From JBBQSN01 sp038213835 (GTDB taxonomy: Bacteria; Actinomycetota; Actinomycetes; Actinomycetales; CAWJMD01), in the NCBI GenBank assembly GCA_038213835.1, contig JBBQSN010000162.1:1-7441 (forward strand): a stretch of 7,441 nt of DNA, in the 5' to 3' direction. Below the pieces are notes generated by a model. The model was not told the origin of the DNA. It did no database searches and saw only the letters and a program-made list of their open reading frames with translations. A program made the position numbers and the translations under genes. Shown here piece after piece: positions 5,764 to 7,441 of the stretch. Position 1 is the stretch's first letter. Each line of letters opens with the position of its first letter.

Positions 5764-6759
5764 TCACCCGGGCGAGCCGACCGCAGACCATCCGGCGCCG
5801 GTGGTCCGGGCCGGCGCCGGGACCGGCTGCGTCCCGGCGGCCGCCTCGCCCATCGCCCGGCTGAGCTCGGCCGTCGTGGGCATCGCAGCGGCGGCACCGG
5901 TCCGCGTCACTGCCAGTGCGCCCGCGACGGCCGCTCGGTGGACCGCGTGCTCGGGCGGGTCCCCGTTCGCCAGTGCGGCGGCCATGGCTCCGTTGACCGC
6001 GTCGCCGGCACCCACGGTGTCCGTCACCGGCACCTCCGGCGACGGTGCGACCACCACGTGCTCGGCCGTCGCCCAGAGCAGGCCGCGCGGTCCGAGCTTG
6101 AGCAGCACCGCTCCCGCTCCCCGGTCGAGCAGGACCTCGGCGGCCCGCCGGGCGGCTGCGTCGTCGACCAGCCTGAAGCCGACGAGGGCTTCCGCCTCCG
6201 GCTCGTTGGGCGTCAGGACGACGTGCCGGGAGTAGAACTCCGCCGGCACCGTCCCGCTGGGTGCCGGAGCGGGGTCGAGCAGGACCCGGGCACCACAGCG
6301 GCCAGCCGCTCGAAGCGCCGCCCGCACCGCCTGCAGCGGGATCTCCAGCTGCAGCAGCAGGACGTCGTCAGGCTGCAGGGTCACCTGCAGGCGCTCGATC
6401 TCCGCAGCACCCACGGCTCCGTTGGCGCCGGGGATGACCACGATGCGGTTCTGGCCGGTCGGGTCGACCAGGACCACGGCCACCCCCGTCGGCTGCGTCT
6501 CGTCGTCCGAGAGGCCGTCGGTGCGGACACCCTCGCGCTGCAGCGCTGAACGCAGCTGCTGACCGTAGGCATCGGCTCCCACCCGTCCGACGAAGGCCGT
6601 CGGCGCACCGAGGCGGGCTACGGCGATCGCCTGGTTCAGACCCTTGCCCCCGACACCGGTGGCGAAGGATCTCCCGGTCAACGTCTCCCCGGGACGGGGC
6701 CAGCGCGGGGCTCCGACGGTGAGGTCGGCGTTGGCGCTGCCCAGGACGACGACGCTCAT
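5764..6759 (-). CDS. rbsK: PfkB-family sugar kinase, ribokinase-like
   Basis: The predicted protein has 331 residues, against about 310 for typical ribokinases. It phosphorylates ribose, or a related sugar or nucleoside, with ATP in the cytoplasm. Visible motifs are GSANADLTV at the N-terminus (residues 7-15), TGVGGKGLNQAIAVARLG (34-51; PfkB signature 1, substrate binding), LTPNEPEAEAL (182-192), and DTVGAGDAVNGAMAAAL (247-263; PfkB signature 2), with anion hole GAGD and catalytic base Asp253. The C-terminal about 25 residues are Ala/Pro/Gly rich and probably dispensable. The ATG at 6759 overlaps the permease stop as ATGA (6756-6759), with no strong Shine-Dalgarno, so translation is likely coupled. 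Pairing with an RbsC-type permease supports a pentose or related substrate. Signature 2 reads AGDAVNGA in place of the frequent AGDTFNGA, so other PfkB sugars cannot be excluded. Confidence 0.88.
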   Translation of the reverse strand: MSVVVLGSANADLTVGAPRWPRPGETLTGRSFATGVGGKGLNQAIAVARLGAPTAFVGRVGADAYGQQLRSALQREGVRTDGLSDDETQPTGVAVVLVDPTGQNRIVVIPGANGAVGAAEIERLQVTLQPDDVLLLQLEIPLQAVRAALRAAGRCGARVLLDPAPAPSGTVPAEFYSRHVVLTPNEPEAEALVGFRLVDDAAARRAAEVLLDRGAGAVLLKLGPRGLLWATAEHVVVAPSPEVPVTDTVGAGDAVNGAMAAALANGDPPEHAVHRAAVAGALAVTRTGAAAAMPTTAELSRAMGEAAAGTQPVPAPARTTGAGWSAVGSPG

Positions 6760-7441
6760 GCCGGCATCTCGGTGGCGCGTTGGTTGAGCACTCGCAGGAG
6801 CCGCTCGCGGTAGGTGTCGAGCACGACCGCACCGACGATGACCACGCCGATGACGATGAGCCGGTAGTTGTCGCCGACGCCCATCAGCTGCAGCCCCGTG
6901 GTGAGCACCTGCAGCAGGCACGCTCCGAGGAACGTGCCGATGACCGAGCCGCGGCCACCGGTCAGGCTGGTGCCGCCGAGGATGACGGCGGCGATGGCCG
7001 TGAGCTCGTAGCCCACGCCCGCCGTGGGGGAGCCCACGTTGAGTCGCAGGAGGAACACCAGGGCGGCAAGACCTGCGGTGAGTCCGCTGATGGCGAAGCA
7101 GGCGATGATGATCCGGCGGGTGTCGTGGCCGGACAGCCGCACAGCCTCCTCGTTGCTCCCGACCGCGTAGACGAGTCGGCCGAAGACGGTGTGGCGCAGC
7201 ACGAACCACGCAACCACGACCGTCAGGAGGGCGATGAGGAACGTCACGGGCACGACCCCGAGCACGATGGTGGTGCCGAACTCGACGAACGGGGCCGGCA
7301 GCCCGCTGATCGTGGAGTTGTCGCTGAGCACGGCCGAGCCACCACGGGCGATGTTGAGGACGCCGAGGGTGACGATGAACGACGGCACCCGCCATCGCAC
7401 CGTGACGAAGCCGCTGAGGAAGCCGGCGAGCAGTCCGGCAC
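6756..7441 (-). CDS. rbsC: Sugar ABC transporter permease, RbsC-type, partial (N-terminus off window)
   Basis: The 227 visible codons form the C-terminal two-thirds of a BPD_transp_2 permease of the ribose/xylose/autoinducer-2 import family. The gene runs in from the right edge without a start. The visible part begins around AGLLAGFLSGF, then RVPSFIVTLGVLNIARGG, the conserved cytoplasmic-to-membrane motif. Hydrophobic helices follow with the loop SNEEAVRLSGHDTRR, a likely contact for the ATPase subunit, and YELTAIAAVILGGTSLTGGRG, a hallmark of this family. The protein ends LRVLNQRATEMPA. Transport would need an RbsA-type ATPase and a solute-binding protein, presumably encoded upstream beyond the window. 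The stop overlaps the kinase start by ATGA, placing transport and phosphorylation in one operon. Family is firm; ribose is only a likely substrate. Confidence 0.9.
   Translation of the reverse strand, partial: AGLLAGFLSGFVTVRWRVPSFIVTLGVLNIARGGSAVLSDNSTISGLPAPFVEFGTTIVLGVVPVTFLIALLTVVVAWFVLRHTVFGRLVYAVGSNEEAVRLSGHDTRRIIIACFAISGLTAGLAALVFLLRLNVGSPTAGVGYELTAIAAVILGGTSLTGGRGSVIGTFLGACLLQVLTTGLQLMGVGDNYRLIVIGVVIVGAVVLDTYRERLLRVLNQRATEMPA

Noticed and set aside
5212..5897. Overlapping minus-strand open frames across the gap between cysQ and the kinase gene
   Set aside because: They are Arg/Pro/Ala-rich, lack ribosome binding sites, and cross the terminator-like hairpin.
1..7441. tRNA, rRNA, CRISPR array or insertion sequence
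   Set aside because: No tRNA cloverleaf, regularly spaced repeats, transposase motifs or terminal inverted repeats were seen by reading either strand.

Overview
This is high-GC DNA (strong G/C bias at third codon positions) typical of an actinobacterium (Actinomycetota). The genus cannot be fixed from the window. Nearly all genes lie on the minus strand. Apart from one small plus-strand locus, coding is dense, with start/stop overlaps.

Positions 5129 down to 1 look like one minus-strand transcription unit. In transcription order it holds cysQ (PAP/PAPS phosphatase family), cysD and cysN (the two ATP sulfurylase subunits), an Alg14/PssD-like glycosyltransferase subunit, its Alg13/PssE-like catalytic partner, and a Wzz-type chain-length regulator cut by the left edge. 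Junctions are 4-nt overlaps, a 1-nt overlap, or gaps of 7-10 nt, so the genes are probably co-transcribed and partly translationally coupled. Sulfate activation genes joined to capsule/exopolysaccharide genes suggest that activated sulfate may serve polysaccharide sulfation. That is an inference: no APS kinase or sulfotransferase lies in the window.

Positions 5130-5763 hold no intact well-supported gene. On the plus strand they carry a strong ribosome binding site with an ATG at 5412, and an open stretch ending in a class E (LAXTG-type) sortase sorting signal, but in a different reading frame and without a signal peptide. This looks like a decayed or frameshifted cell-wall-anchored protein. 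Two abutting direct repeats with a 13-bp period lie just upstream, and a 32-nt hairpin lies just downstream, between convergent genes.

Positions 5764-7441 are a second minus-strand operon: the C-terminal part of an RbsC-type sugar ABC permease (cut by the right edge), overlapping by ATGA a PfkB-family ribokinase-like sugar kinase. Together they suggest uptake and phosphorylation of ribose or a similar sugar.

Nothing here is wholly unknown. The most interesting feature is the physical linkage of PAPS-cycle genes with exopolysaccharide polymer genes.
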